Shown here: positions 31,401 to 44,856 of the stretch, one piece after another
How the letters are laid out: every line of letters begins with the position of its first letter
Position numbering within the stretch: the first letter of the stretch is position 1
Assembly (NCBI GenBank): GCA_009767595.1
Contig: VSDK01007059.1
Location: 1-64,000 of the forward strand
Direction: 5' to 3'
Length of the DNA stretch: 64,000 nt
Source: Symbiodinium kawagutii
Lineage: Eukaryota > Sar > Dinophyceae > Suessiales > Symbiodiniaceae
Made by a program: the position numbers and the translations under genes
Notes under the pieces: model-generated
Databases searched by the model: none
What the model saw: the letters and a program-made list of their open reading frames with translations, nothing else
Told to the model about the DNA's origin: nothing

Positions 31401-34400
31401 CGACCCTTTGCGTTTTTTGAACGCCATCGTTCTATTCGTTGAGTTGGAACTTGTTGGCCTTTATGCTGGGCAACAGGCTCGGCTTGTGACATTTCAATCA
31501 GCGGGAAGCTAGCAGCCAACCATGATCCAGTTGCTGATTCCTACATGTCTTCAGATGATTCAGTTTTCAGACTCTCAAGCAGTATCATTTTCATCCTAAT
31601 CGTTTCGCCTGAACATTCCAGCCAGTGAATCAGTCAACCCGCCAATCAATGATTCAGGATGATTCGCGCATGTTATGAATCTATCTATTCAATTGGTGAT
31701 GTATGATGGCATTTTCAGCCAATACTTATTTGTAAAATCCGAAATGTTTGGTTTGACTCGCGTATAAGCATTGGTATACATTTGCAAGTAATTACTGTCC
31801 GGCAATCATTTTCATTTTTCAATTGTCGACACCTTGGCCCTAGCTTCAAGAGTTTCAGTTCGAAACTTTGTGGCTGCACAACCGTCGTATCACTACCACA
31901 CCACAGCAGCAACACTCATCACCAATGTTGCGAAAGTGGTTTGCTAGCTGCAGATTTTTCACTTTTGCATTGCACCACATGTTTTTTCTCGCGCAATTGT
32001 GTTTCAACAATGCCTCCTCTACGCAGTTCAAGTTCAGTCTTTTCCGAAGAAAATCCTTATGCCGGGAAGATCAGAAACAAGTTCCACGGCAAAATCTTTT
32101 GCACAACCCTCAGTCTAATGCAGGAAAGCTTTTTCAAATATCAGGGACATACGGATACCATTGCATCTCATTGTATTGTCCCAAGCCAGTTGCCATTTCG
32201 GCCCCTTGCGAACTGTTTTGGACAATGCCTGCACAATCTTTTACACAAAACAAACTTGACACAACCCGCGTTTACATTGCAACCAGTTTAGACTGCCCGT
32301 TTTTACGGAAAAACATGTCACCAACATCATTTTTGCGGTAAACTTTTTGCACCACCACACAAATTATTTGGAAGAAGCAGACCAGCACTTGCCACAGCAT
32401 AAATCATCACAAATACACATAAACATCCCACTGTACAAATGCTTCGCGCTGGCATTTGCAACGTGGCTTTTGCCTAAGTGCCTCTTTTCGCAGCACAACT
32501 TCTACGCAAAAAGGGGCTTTCATGCATTTCTTTTGAAGTTGTCTTTAGACACCAGCGCTTCAAACCAACAATGTCCCTGCTGAGCAGTTCACAGCAACGC
32601 TTGTACACAATATATCTTCTATATTATATACCTGCATTTTGGTCAATGTCCAAAGCCTGAATCTCTATACAATATGCTGAATTCATCGAACATCTTCTAC
32701 GACAGTATCCTGGACTATAGCTACAAAATCCTACAAAATGTTTCTAGGCACAAAATTTCAGTTGCTATGAGTTAGGAGTCCCATGTGGTTTTATTTTTGC
32801 GAGGGGGTAACTCATTTGATCCCAATCCAATACTGCATGCTGCTCCGGCATGCTCATATTGAACTGTGTGGCACTGGGTTTTCTTGTTTCTCACAGGTCC
32901 AACTTTCTGTTCAGCATCCCCGTGAGTTGAGACTTGCATACATGCAAAAAATACCACAAAGTCCTATCTCATGAGTTTGCTATCACCTTCCGAGAGGTGC
33001 TTCGTGTATCCGCTACATGATGAGTTGGGAGTTCTGGACCCATAATCCTATCTCACCAGACACCTTAAGTCCTAACTCATCAGTATCTAGTATAGGTGAT
33101 TTTTAAGCCCATTTTTACACAACAAAGCCTGCTAGTCTTCCTGTGCCCTTAGCTTCCCTTCTTGAAGTCCAGCGTCATTTCTCGCGCACGAGCTTAGGGG
33201 ATGCAAGCGGGTACATCAGCGCCTTCCACTGTCCAACGAATTGCTAAACAATTTGACTGCACTGATGGACGAACCCACCATTCTCCTCCATGTTTGGGTT
33301 TTGGTGGTATACCCATGTATATTTACATAGGCACACTGCACGTACACAGCATTTTTCTCAAATGTTTCATAAAAACTCACTTTCAGGCACACCATCGTTT
33401 CTAGTTTCGGATGGCTATCCATGGCTCAGATAGGATGCCGCACCGTTTGCACAGGGAAATATCTAGTTTGTTCCCTTCCCTTCAGCCTCGAGTTGTGTTT
33501 ACCTCCCTTGCGCCCACGTCATCAGAATCAACAACATCATGATCACATTATACAAGGTTATCATCATCGCAGGTCATGTTCATCATATCATGATTGTCAC
33601 GCTTTTGACCACTAAGATTTTCGGCTTTATATCATTAAGAAGACGTCGTCAAGTTGTCACTGTCAAAGCACAACCAATGGCCGGGATGGCCTGGCTTTTT
33701 TTTTTTGAACACTGTACACATCCTTTCAGATTATACAGCACACTTCTGCTGAAGATGCAATAGTACTCCGCATTGACAGCAAAGTAGTTGGCCTTTCCGC
33801 CTTCCTCCTAGGTCCTAGTGTCCGTGAGTTGAGTTTTTTCCTTGGTGTGAGAGTGTCTCAAGCAAATGAATTTCAGATGAACAGAGAGCCTTCTAAGTCT
33901 TGTAAGATATTGTAAGTCTTGCAAGTGTCGCATCACAGAGAGCCTGAGAGGTGATGCCAGATTCCAGATGCTTGGCTTGTAATTTTTTGCATTGTTTTTG
34001 AGTAGCAAGGTGCGCGGGAGTTGTATTACCAAACATAGCCCAATAGCCTTTGATTGCGTATGTTCTTCGAAATTCTGCACTTTTATTGCTTATTTAATCT
34101 TTTTCCTTTAGCAGATGTTTGCTTTGAATACGTCCTTTGACTCTTTGGTCTCACAGAAATGGTGCTAGCTATTTCTTTTTCACACAGTTGACTCAATTGA
34201 AACCTGGTTGTTTTTGGAACCCTTTGACCCAGTGCGGGTTGGCAAGAAGGTGAGTGTACCTTGAAAGAGCTTGAAAAGAGTGTGGGCTGATCCTAGGCGA
34301 TGGCGAGGCCTCGTTGCTGAGATATGCCAGTCTTTGCAGACAAGTGGACCTTATTTTTTGCTGTATCTTCATCGTGGAGGTTGTGTTTCGATTTGCCACT

Positions 34401-37400
34401 GAAGGATGTAGTTTCCACAAGGACTGCTCTTTGTTGAGAAGGATCTGAAGAGAGCTCCACTCCTCAAGCCTTTCCTTTGCTTGTCCTTTAGCCTGCAGAT
34501 GCCTTGATAATCCGCCCAGGCAGAGAGAATGCGAACCCATGTAGTCCTAGTTGTCAAATGTTTTTAATCACCTGCATGCCCTGATCCGTTTTTCAGAAGC
34601 GGCTGGAAACAGTGAGAGGGTGGTGAAACATACCACGAAGATCATTATCGCATATCACCGCCACCATTACCATACCTTACAACGTGCCATAATACATTTT
34701 AGTTACCATACTAGACATACTGTCAGCATTATCGACAATATCAACGGCACTTGGAGCAGACTGAAGGGAGAAAAACACTTGACTCGTCGAAACGAAATAT
34801 CATTAGCTCCCGACGTGGAGCTGTTCATGTGATCTTTCCTGCTTACCCACATCATCCGCATCATCGGATATGCCTTCTCCATCAGCACCAGCATGCAAGG
34901 CACATGGGTTTGCGCTCCTTGCCTCCTGTTGTTCGCAACGTTTTATATTTCCACGTCCTGAAAGCCTCAGGAGATCGTAAATTGGGTCGACACCATGCTT
35001 GCAGCTGTTGGCCTTGTGGACATTATTCTTTTCCTATCTGTCGGCCAAGACCGTCGTGGAAAATGGCAACCTGTCTTGACATCGCTTAAAGCTATGCGCT
35101 GCATTCGTCTTTTGAGACTCTTGGCCTTCTTGGATTTGGCACGGCCATGTTTTGCCTCATCTGAAAGCAACTTGTAAGATCCCAGTTTTTGCTGAGGCTG
35201 TGTTGCATCAGATGCATGATACGTATTCCAGATTTGGCAGGCTGTACAGTGAGAGCTCGCCGCCCGTTTGCTCTCGCGCCGAGGATATTTCCGATTTATT
35301 GACGGGATCCGCTTGCTTTTTCAAGCTTGCCAGGCTTTTTTGTCACATCCTTAGGCGCCGCCGTACCAAACACACACACAAACTTGCAGATACATTCCAC
35401 ATTTTTTATGGATCTATATCGTTTACATTCATTTACAGTCAGTCTCTTATTTAGAGCCATGATAGCCACGGTGCAGAAGTGCCGAGGCCTTCCTTGTTTT
35501 GGTCTATGATCCTTCTGGCAGTCTTCATGCTGGTTGCCTCGCTGACTGTCAGCACGGCACCTGGCAAGTACAGTTGAACATACTTGAACTGGGTTAGAAA
35601 TAAGATGAAAGAAACAATGAAACACTTGCGGCGTGATTTACGAAGATTGTTAGAGCAGGGTCCATCAATAAACCATGCTGAAAGCGCATGAGAGATGCAT
35701 GAAAGCATTGAGAGCCGCTGGCTCGAAAGACTCAGCAGAGCTCTGCATTTTTATTTCGCGCTCGAAAGAGGTCATCTCCTGCAGAGTTTCATCGGAGATT
35801 CATCGCAGCTCTTGGAAGATCGACTTTGGAGCCTTGGGAGCGATGGTTGAGGGATGTTGCTTATGGTTGCTTCCTAGGCAGCGAAGCTTTGCATCTTTTC
35901 ACACGCCGAAATTTTTGAGGACTAAAGCTCACACAGTCTCACACACCTTTTATTTTTATTTTTGTTGTTTTGCTCCTCGTGATACATCTCACTATGCACG
36001 TACACACATATATTTATATATGTATCTATTGTTCAATATTTGGTTTATTGAAGAAACCTATCACTATAGTCGCCATTGGCATCCACTTTTTTCAACGTTT
36101 TTGGAGTCATTAGCTATGACTATGAATTCGCAATTCATTTGGACACGGGGTTTTCAAGCCAACTTGGCGACACAGGTCTCAATCACGAACACTGTGCTGC
36201 CTGTTGATCCATAGACTCCACCGTCATGTGCGTGGAGAATTGCATTCGGTAGTTGCATGTAGTTGCCCTGTACATTGTAGGCTGCTGGCACCAGTTTTTC
36301 TTTCAGTAGACTCGCCTGTCGCGCTAATCGGTGCTTAGGATATGGGAGCATTATGGCACTGCTTACCGGTCTCTATACACAATTTATGAGGTGGGCAAAC
36401 TTGTGGCATGCTGTAGCCAGTTCTCCCCCATGGAAACATGCAGCATCATGCAGCCCCTGAAAGGTGACATTTGCCGGGCTTCTTGGTCGCGGGTCATGAG
36501 GCGTTGGATTAGCTTTGCAAAGGATGTTTTGATCATGACTTGGTATCCAAGGAATTGGCCAACCTATGCACGACCAGTTCTGAACAAAGTATCTCCTTTG
36601 TTTCTTGTCGTTTGAAGAGCACGGCCCGCAAGACATCAGGTGTTGGAGTGTCCTTGGTGGTGGCAACGCATGACATGCGATTCCATGTAATTGCAATGTG
36701 CCCGGTTTGCCATTTTCTTTCCAGTTTTTGTCACATCTTTGATTCGCCAAGCATGGCCGTTCCGCCAACGATGGCCGTCAGGATAGATTAGGTTGTGGCA
36801 AATACAAGTTGTATGAATCACATGGGTGAATAGTAAATGTGTCAATACAATTCAATACATGTCAAGGCATGTTAAGCCGCTATGTGACGATGACCCCGCT
36901 GTCTGGGTCTGGTGCACAGATTGAGTGAAGACACTTGTGATATTAAAAAAAAAGAGATCACCTCCAGATGTAAAAATGGACACAGAGAGAGCACCAGCGC
37001 CCAGCGAACAACTCGACGAAGTGCAGCGAACCACAGGGGTCGCCTCAGAATCTCAACCTCCAGCCATTTCCAGCACGCATTCTTGGCGTCACAAATCCTA
37101 TTGGGTGCGAGATCTTTCAAGCTCGGGTCAACTTCCTGCTTAGGGAGTCAGCCGGATACCCTGTTTCCTAGGAAGCCACGGGAATTACAGCAACAACACA
37201 TCAACTGATAAGTTCAAGGTCCTAGATGTTGCAAATTCAAGAGAATTGCGAGACAAGGACTCACAAGGATAGCACAACAGAATTCCAAGCAATGCAGTAA
37301 GTGCGATGCAATTGAAGTGTCGCGTGCAAATCACACAAAAAGTCTACAGGTCAAACTCTAGCACACACCTGCGACAATAGACACATTGATCTTACATGTC

Positions 37401-39019
37401 GGCAGACGCCAGTGACACCCAAAACCGTACAGCTAGCGTCTGAAATTGACATGCCCATAAGTGACCACAAAGTACCAACCATTGCGCGTTGCACTGTGGA
37501 TACGGGTCCAATAATGAAGCAGGAGCAAGCTCAGCCAGATGAAGGGTTTTCTTTGTGATAAAAAAGTGGCGGCATCAGAACTTTCCGTAGACTTAGTAGA
37601 GATGTAGAGTAGAGTCTACCGTCGGATTATTTTTTGGTTCAAGATGCTAATGTATTTGAGCCAAGTGGGCAAATTTGATGCGTAAATTCCCTCACTAGCC
37701 TCACTAGGATTCAGCAGGGGGGGTGTCTCTTGCAGACTTGCATTGTGAAATTCCTGACATTGTCATTGGATGCAAAGAGATTGGCTGCAGCAAGTCTGCA
37801 GCACATCATCGTTGTTTGCTCCCCCTAGCTACTACCCAAAGTCGACCTGGGTCGGTAATTGAAGAAGATAGAAATTGCCGGATCTAGAACCCTAGAGTCT
37901 AGGCGCGCAGAAAGAGATTATAGATGCATGGACAGATAGACAGATAGCCTCAATATGATTTAGCGAAGATCCAGTTGAAAAAATCATGATTAAGCAAATT
38001 GCAACACTCTCCCTGAAGGCACCTTACCTGTTGGGCGTGTGAGAGGCACCCTGTTCGGCTCTGATGCTAAGTTGACCTAAGAAATGCTTGCATAGGTGCA
38101 ACAATCTAAGCAGGATCAGCCCTTTGAGCAAATCATGATGCAGAGATGAAGCTTGATATACTTCCGTCTTCACGGGCCGTATTCATGCATTCACCAAGAA
38201 AGTTACCTGGATTGACATTCGAGTTCCCACCGTCAATCTACTACCACGGAGGAGAGTGTTGCAAGCTCATCCAACGATGATTTTACCATCCTTGAAAGAA
38301 CCAAAAAGTCACAGATAGATAGGCATACATACCACATTGAGATACATCGAGAAGCAGCTAGACATGAAGCAAAAGATGAACAGTCTTCTTCCTTTAGGCC
38401 TTCACCAGATGCCATCACGCAGGAAGTAAACTACAACCAGGATAGCGAGTGGCCTTTTGGATTTTTATCATGTCCTGCCAGAACCGCAATGGCGCAGTGG
38501 TACTTTTTCATCGCACTTTATGAACATGATGGGGATCTGCATTGAGGCGGAGAGACGTACCACCATGTACCACCTACATTTTTTCAGTTGGTCAAAGAGT
38601 GGAACAAACAAAGTCTCGACATTAAATAGGTTTGACATTTTCCACTTTTTAAATTGGCAATCACTGGGAGTGAGAAAAAAGATGAACAGTTTGAACCTTC
38701 GTCAAAGATGGTGCGGACTCTGTGCTAAGGTTCTCCGTTTTCTTTGTCGCATACGTCACATTGATTGAAGCTTCGGTTCGCATTGATTAATCACTCCGAG
38801 TGCTGTGAAAGCAATTGAATTAAGACTTCCATAGCCTTGGTAGCACGCCAACATGAAGGCACCGACTGGTGGTCATGATGTTCGTTTTTGGGATTTTACT
38901 CTTGGCCGCTCCTTCTGTTGGTGCTGCTGTTGCTTGTTTGGTTGGTTCATTGGTGGTTGTTGTCATTGTTGCTCTTTGTCGTTGCTTGATTATTGATTGT
39001 TGTTACTGTTGTGAATTAC

Positions 39020-39062
<43 letters not shown>

Positions 39063-39230
39063 GGTTGTTGTTGGTTGTTGTTGGTTGTTGTTGGTTGTTG
39101 TTGGTTGTTGTTGGTTGTTGTTTGTTGTTAGTTGTTGGTTGTTGCTTGTTGCTTGTTTGTTGTTGTTGTTGCTGTTGGTTCTTGTTGGTTGTTGTCGTTG
39201 TTGTTTGTTGTTGTTCGTTGTTGTCGTTGC

Positions 39231-39270
<40 letters not shown>

Positions 39271-39301
39271 GGCTGTTGTTAATGTTGTTGGCTGTTGTTA
39301 A

Positions 39302-39335
<34 letters not shown>

Positions 39336-39655
39336 GATGTTGACTGTTGTCGTTGTTGTCGTTGTTGTCGTTGTTGTCGTTGGTTGTTGTTGGTTGTTGT
39401 TGGTTGTTGTTGGTTGTTGTTGGTTGTTGTTGGTTGTTGTTGGTTGTTGTTTGTTGTTGGTTGTTGGTTGTTGCTTGTTGCTTGTTTGTTGTTGTTGTTG
39501 TTGTTGCTGTTGGTTCTTGTTGGTTGTTGTCGTTGTTGTTTGTTGTTGTTCGTTGTTGTCGTTGCTGTTGTTGTTGTTGTTGCTGCTGTTGTTGTTGGTT
39601 GTTGTTGGTTGTTGTTGGTTGTTGGTTGTTGGTTGTTGGTTGTTGGTTGATGGTT

Positions 39656-39686
<31 letters not shown>

Positions 39687-41512
39687 TTGTTGTTGTTGTT
39701 GTTGTCGTTGTTGTCGTTGTTGTCGGATGTTTTTGGGTTCACCTCTCAATGGTTCTGCGGTTCCACCCCTGCTACTTTTTCAGACAGCAATAGTCATGAG
39801 GCCTTTGCTCTCATTCGACTTATCACGGCCGTCATATTGAAGGCCCCCGGCGGCAGGGGATGGGAAACGGGGGTGAGTCTTCTGCAATAAGTCACAGAGA
39901 TTTCAGCCGAATTAGGATGCTTGCTCGTTTGAAATTGGCGTTTTGTTTGGCGTTCTTTTTTGTTTTCTCTCTTCCTTGCATTGGCACTTTGCAGCGTGCC
40001 CCATGCATTTACAGCTCTAAATCATGCAACGCGTACGGTACGGGAGCGCCCGTATGTGTCAAAGATGCCCTCTCGTATATTCCCATTGTGCTATATCAAC
40101 ATTAATGGTTTTCTGTTTCATGTCCGGGAAAATAATTACAAACGCATTGATTGTTTCCTCCAAAAATGAGGTCTCTGACATACGGTCATATTGAGTTGAT
40201 CCATATCATATCACATCATATCATTTTAGACAATTCACTTTGGATATTTAGCATCACGTTCGTGTCTTATGTTATGGTATTCATTGGTACGCTATGTTGC
40301 CAGTCGACATGCATAGTTCTCGAAGTATTTCTCGCATGGTCTTTGCATTTCTCTTTGCAGGGATGATCATTAGCATTGCATGCCAACCAATGCAACCAAG
40401 AACTTGCAGCTGCAAGTTGCTGAATGAAGTCATATCTGTTTGATGTCCACTGATTCGCTGAGAGCACCCCACAGCGAGGACACCCTCGATGCAGCTCAGA
40501 ACGATGCAGAGCATCAAGTGCTAGAGCGTTTGCAGAAGAAGGCACCTGAGGAAAGTGGGATGTGAGAAATTTGACAAATGCCGAGCATCCTTCTGCTGAA
40601 ATTTGCTGGAACGGGAAATTCAACCGTGAGAACTGCGCCGGTACTTCACAACTACCATGCGACAAGCCTAGCATAGGCTGATTGGAACCAGCGCTTTGCC
40701 GTGCTGGTTCCACCTGCTGGTTCCACCTTGCTATCCAACATTGCTCGAAGCGACCGCTTGTGTAAGGCCCAGTACATTGACAAGCTTGAACAAGTCTTTG
40801 AGAAGCTGGATGAAACGGGAGAAGGCCTCATTACCGAAGAACATTTGAACCACATGTGGCCTGGCAAGAGCCTAGCATGGCATGACCTAGTTGCGTAGTT
40901 GGAATATGTTGGAACGAAATCATTAGTGATCAAATGGATCCATAGGTTCAAGCTGAGTTAACCCAATAAACAAGGCGAGAGAAAGATCCTTGTGCATTGG
41001 AGCCATGACTGGTATCATCTCAAGCTGGATCAAACATGAGGCGGCAACCCTAGACAAGACCTCAGGAGCCAAACAGGAACATGCTATGTCGGTTTATGAG
41101 CGGTCGTTGGTTTGAATTAGTTTGATATTTACATAGTGACAGCTACCGCTTGATGGGCGTTTTGGTGGGAACGTTGCCCGAAGATTGCTGGAAGTGGAAT
41201 GGGCTGTACAGAAGTAAGTGCAGTTTGGTGGTGTCATTTGGCTGATTTGGTTGGCGAGGTTTGTAATGGGCTGTAGGTTTAACTGATGGCAACTGCGGTG
41301 CGCCAAGTAGCGCCTCCTTCGTTCTCGAGGTTGGAGGACCCCAAAGTCAAGGCATATTTCCAGACCTTGGATGTGACTTGGCCAAGACTGAAGGTCAATA
41401 GTGGACAAGTGCAAGAGTGTACGAGGCATTCAAAGAAGTTCAAAGTACAGAATGTACATGTAATTAATTAATTAGCGAGAGATATAGTTATATTATTATT
41501 TATAATCGATAG

Positions 41513-41586
<74 letters not shown>

Positions 41587-43336
41587 AGTAGTATCTATCT
41601 ATCTATCTATCTATCTATCTAAGTAGTCTGTCTGTGTACTGTATGTATTCATCTGTTTGTTGATGCAAATATAGGGGTGCACATATGGGCATCAGAGGCA
41701 AAACGACAGTTGCCACCTCAAAGAAGTTGCATTTGGCACAGTGCTGAACGGTGGAGAGTGTTGTTTGGGCCGCCAAACTGCAGCGGAAGTCTTGAAGAGC
41801 GCCCAACTTGAAAGATAAGAACCAGATAAGTACTTTTTACATTCGAATGGCTACGGCTCAAGCCACTCTGGTTCAAGCCATCATGGCTACGAGGCCATTA
41901 CGGCAAATGTAATTCGTGCATTCTCCCTTCGTGCTGTCTTGCCATGGACGCCAGGTGACTAGTATCTTGTGTTGGCTACGCGTGGATGGGAATCTAGCCT
42001 CTGCTATCATACGCTAAAACTCGGCCGGGCTTCCACCAAGCCGCGCAGACGGAAACCTGGACTTTGTCGTCATAAGTCGAATTCAGGCAAGTTTGGTTGT
42101 AAAGTTGACGCCCGCTTTCCATCACTTCGTGGCAGCATGTGGCAGCCATGGGCCCCCAACAAGTCCAGGAACCTCCCAAAAGCCGCCTGACGTCTCCGAC
42201 GCTCCGGGCATTGGGCCAGCTCATGACTAAATCCTGCGACAATCCCCAGCCGTGCCGCAATCCCAATTCCTATAATGTTCACGCCTCGTCCTCACCAGGC
42301 AATTTACTGCGTTCCAACAAGGCCCCAGCCAAGTGGTTCGACAACAAGCCAGAGAAGAAGAAGGACGCCAATGGTGCGAATTCCGGCGCCGGCAATTCTG
42401 GAGGAAGATGCAGCCGACGTAGTTTCAGAGGTACATTGAAAATCGAAAATCGCTAGTCCGCATCCTTCACTTATTTGTGTTGCCCCTTGCTTGCCCCATT
42501 CTCATGGACAGTTGTATGTTTAGTTTTTGTCCCATTTGACTGCGTCAATACATGCGTTTACAAGTTATCCCAAATTATTTTGACGTTCCACAACGAGGGC
42601 AAGGTTTACGGAAAGCATTTCATTTGAGAGGCCTCTGAAAAATTTTGGTATTCAAACGACATTGGTAAACAGACAGAACACCATAGAACACCAACCAACG
42701 AGTTTATCAAACAGCATCGGACATTGCGTTCCCATCAAGTAATAATGACTGTGTTAAACCGTTCATTGAAGTATTTGATGACAGCAGAATAAAACTGGCT
42801 GGGGACATCCTTCAGTCGTAGAACAGCGACCCCGTTAAGGCAGGTCACATTTTAGCCTGACAGCGCCGAACCCGTTGAAATAGATAGAATTTAAAAAACG
42901 TGTTGGCCGACCTGACACCATGGGACTTTCAGATCAAAGTAATTGATCCATACCAAATTCAGGCACACGGACTATTCAAGATTTGATGTTCAAAACCAAA
43001 ACATTTCGACGGCTGCGCTGCAACGTATTGTGTGTCTCGAGCGTCATCTGGTACCAATAGCACTTTCTTTCAATGTCAAGAGGGCATGGCCAGAGGCGCA
43101 AGGCGGTAGAAAAAAATGAATTCAAAATTCAGCCAAGCCCGCAAATATGCCGCAAACATGGCATCAGAATCCAGTTTTGGAAAGATGGCACAGGTGGGAG
43201 ACCACGTGAGGAATTGTGGGGTGGCCGTGTTGCAAGATGTTGCAAGGTTGATGTGCATGAAGGCGCCGCCCTATTCCACATTTTGGACAATGGGGATGGT
43301 GAAGCGTTTTGGCTGCAGTGTTTTTTTGGCGAAGTT

Positions 43337-43383
<47 letters not shown>

Positions 43384-44298
43384 GATGTTGCTCGTGGGTG
43401 CAAGTGTTCAGCGTCCTTGCATTTGAATGCGTTTCATGTTCCGGTGGTCATCAACTTGTACACTTCGCGCTGAGGTTACTTTGGACGAATTTACGAACGG
43501 CATATTGCGATGCACCTCGTCATCGGTAAAGAACATGCATTCTTTCCACGCTTTGGCGTGGCCGAATTGCCTCGCCTAAACCGCACACATATATGCCATT
43601 GTGATTTGGCAAAACATGCGGCACCAAGGCAAAGGAAATGCCAGGGCCATTGACTTGCTGGCGATGCACGCAGATGTCAAACAATTGACCAAAAAAATTG
43701 TGCAACTCGATTGCCCAGGGGATGCCCAGGGTGCCTGGTAGTATGGTGCCAAGGGACCGTGGGTGAAAGTTGATCGATGAAATACTTGTTGGGTCATATT
43801 GGCTTTACACCATGACACGAGAAAAATATAATGCCGTTCCGCCGCCTGTGTTCGTACAAAGAAGACTGGTTGACGGGTTCATGTTATTACATGCATTTGA
43901 AGAAGCAGTTGGAAGATGTAAAAACCTGTGTTGGGTCATCATGTGCAGGTTCATGGGTTTGGTTTTCTTCGTGATTGGTGCTTTGCCGTTTCAATCTATG
44001 CATGGACAGAATTGGAAAGGGTCAGTGCAGACAAGGGCAAGTAACTTCAATTGAAGTGTCACGGTTTGGAGAAATGTTTTTGTTTTGTGTGCTTTGACTG
44101 GCAAGGCAGTTGGACAACTACTTCAACCCGCGCAAGACTGTAATCGGACAAAGCGGCGATGCATATCACTCTCCAGCAGAGAGCAGGTCGTCTATGCAAC
44201 AGCATCTCAAAATGTTCCGCATCAAGTCAGATGCTATGGAACAGTCCCCCAAGGGTAGTGCAACCCTATCAGCGTGGTCAAAAATGCTGTCCGGTTGA
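31401..44298 (+). CDS. Voltage-gated cation channel with C-terminal EF-hands
   Basis: A membrane ion channel, assembled exon by exon. S1: 31401-about 31480 (FLNAIVLFVELELVGL). S3-S4: 34971-35173, with an S4 pattern K-x2-R-x2-R-x2-R (KAMRCIRLLRLLAFLDLAR). S5: ends 35563 (SLFWSMILLAVFMLVASL), GC donor. Pore: 36339-36390, then a 14-nt exon 36464-36477 (VTFAG), then 36552-36613 (NWPTYARPVLNKVSP). S6: possibly 40230-40300. EF-hand module: 40767-40855, 41330-41372, 43247-43303, 43475-43511, 43629-43701, joining as YIDKLEQVFEKLDETGEGLI, LEDPKVKAYFQTLD, VDVHEGAALFHILDNGDGE, VTLDEFTNGILRC, KGNARAIDLLAMHADVKQL. Last exon 44106-44298. Every EF-module join keeps phase; donors are GT or GC. The first EF loop has His instead of Glu at position 12 and the second has Leu at position 1, so calcium binding may be weak. 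The S2 exon and upstream exons were not found. A second terminal exon to 44455 is possible. Confidence 0.78.
36464..36477 (+). CDS. 14-nt micro-exon carrying part of the channel pore filter
   Basis: GTGACATTTGCCGG, between an acceptor CTGAAAG and a GC donor (GG|GCTTCT). Joining 36390 to 36464 in phase 0 and 36477 to 36552 in phase 2 gives TIYE-VTFAG-NWPTYARPV, the expected pore helix-filter-S6 order. No longer exon preserves the frame. This is a prediction; see the main channel entry. Confidence 0.6.
38210..38544 (+). CDS. Candidate exon inside a channel intron
   Basis: A plus-strand frame open for about 110 codons between two stops, hydrophilic at first (SNDDFTILERTKKSQIDRH) and ending with a hydrophobic stretch (TAMAQWYFFIALYEHDG). 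It has no ATG before the last part. It could be an exon of the channel between pore and S6, an alternative exon, or a decayed unrelated sequence. Confidence 0.3.
38985..39725. repeat. TTG/TTGG compound microsatellite with a higher-order unit
   Basis: About 740 bp of TGTTGTTGTTGGTTGTTGTT. A segment of roughly 130 bp with TTGCTTGTTGCTTGTTTG and TTGGTTCTTGTTGG occurs near 39125 and again near 39455, so a block of about 330 bp was duplicated. Long reading frames of Cys/Leu/Val or Gln/Asn/Thr on the two strands are artefacts. It lies in a channel intron. Confidence 0.95.
41511..41628. repeat. TATC tetranucleotide microsatellite
   Basis: (TATC)n in two runs separated by AAGTAG, with the same AAGTAG at the end of the second run. 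It lies in the intron between the channel exons ending 41372 and starting 43247. Confidence 0.95.
43333..43386. repeat. TTG trinucleotide repeat
   Basis: About 17 TTG units in the 171-nt intron between two EF-hand exons of the channel gene, close to the 5' splice site. Confidence 0.95.
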
Positions 44299-44856
44299 TA
44301 ATGTTTTGCAGGTCGGAATTCCAAAGGAATTCGGATCGTCAGAATACTCACCGCCGAGCATCAACGAAGTCCCAGGGGTGGGCACAACTCAATTGAAGTC
44401 AGAAAGAGAGATGAAGGCAGCTTCTTATTTTGTCAGCTTTGTCAGCCTTCTATAATTTGCCAAAAACTTCAATATACTTCAACAGCTACAAATCAGTTTA
44501 TACCATCAGGCATGCTTTGTCAACATCTGTGGAAGTTGTTCCCTTGCTGTTGGTCCGTTGGTGTATTTAACCTGGCCGTGGTTTCTTGAACCTACTCGCT
44601 TCTCACAAAGTGAAGCGTGGCAAGAGGGCGCTTGCACCAAATTCACTTGTGTGAGAGGAAAGAAAAATTAACAATCTCTGGTCTTGACAGTTCATCAGTT
44701 CATCATGTCACTTGGTGCACCTAGAATCATTTGACTTGTGATTCCATGTCTACGGGGCATGACCCCAGGAGAGGATATACTTCAATATACTTCAGGTATA
44801 TGTAATTATTCGCATGAGTAACTGCAAGGATCCGCAAGGCATAGATCATCCACCAG

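Noticed and set aside
34849..34907. Possible S2 exon of the channel (THIIRIIGYAFSIS)
   Set aside because: The peptide fits S2 and would join the S3 exon well, but a TGA lies 15 bases upstream in frame and there is no AG acceptor between them.
38869..39840. Several long Cys/Leu/Val and Gln/Asn/Thr reading frames
   Set aside because: They are produced by the TTG/TTGG repeat in different frames and have no other sequence content.
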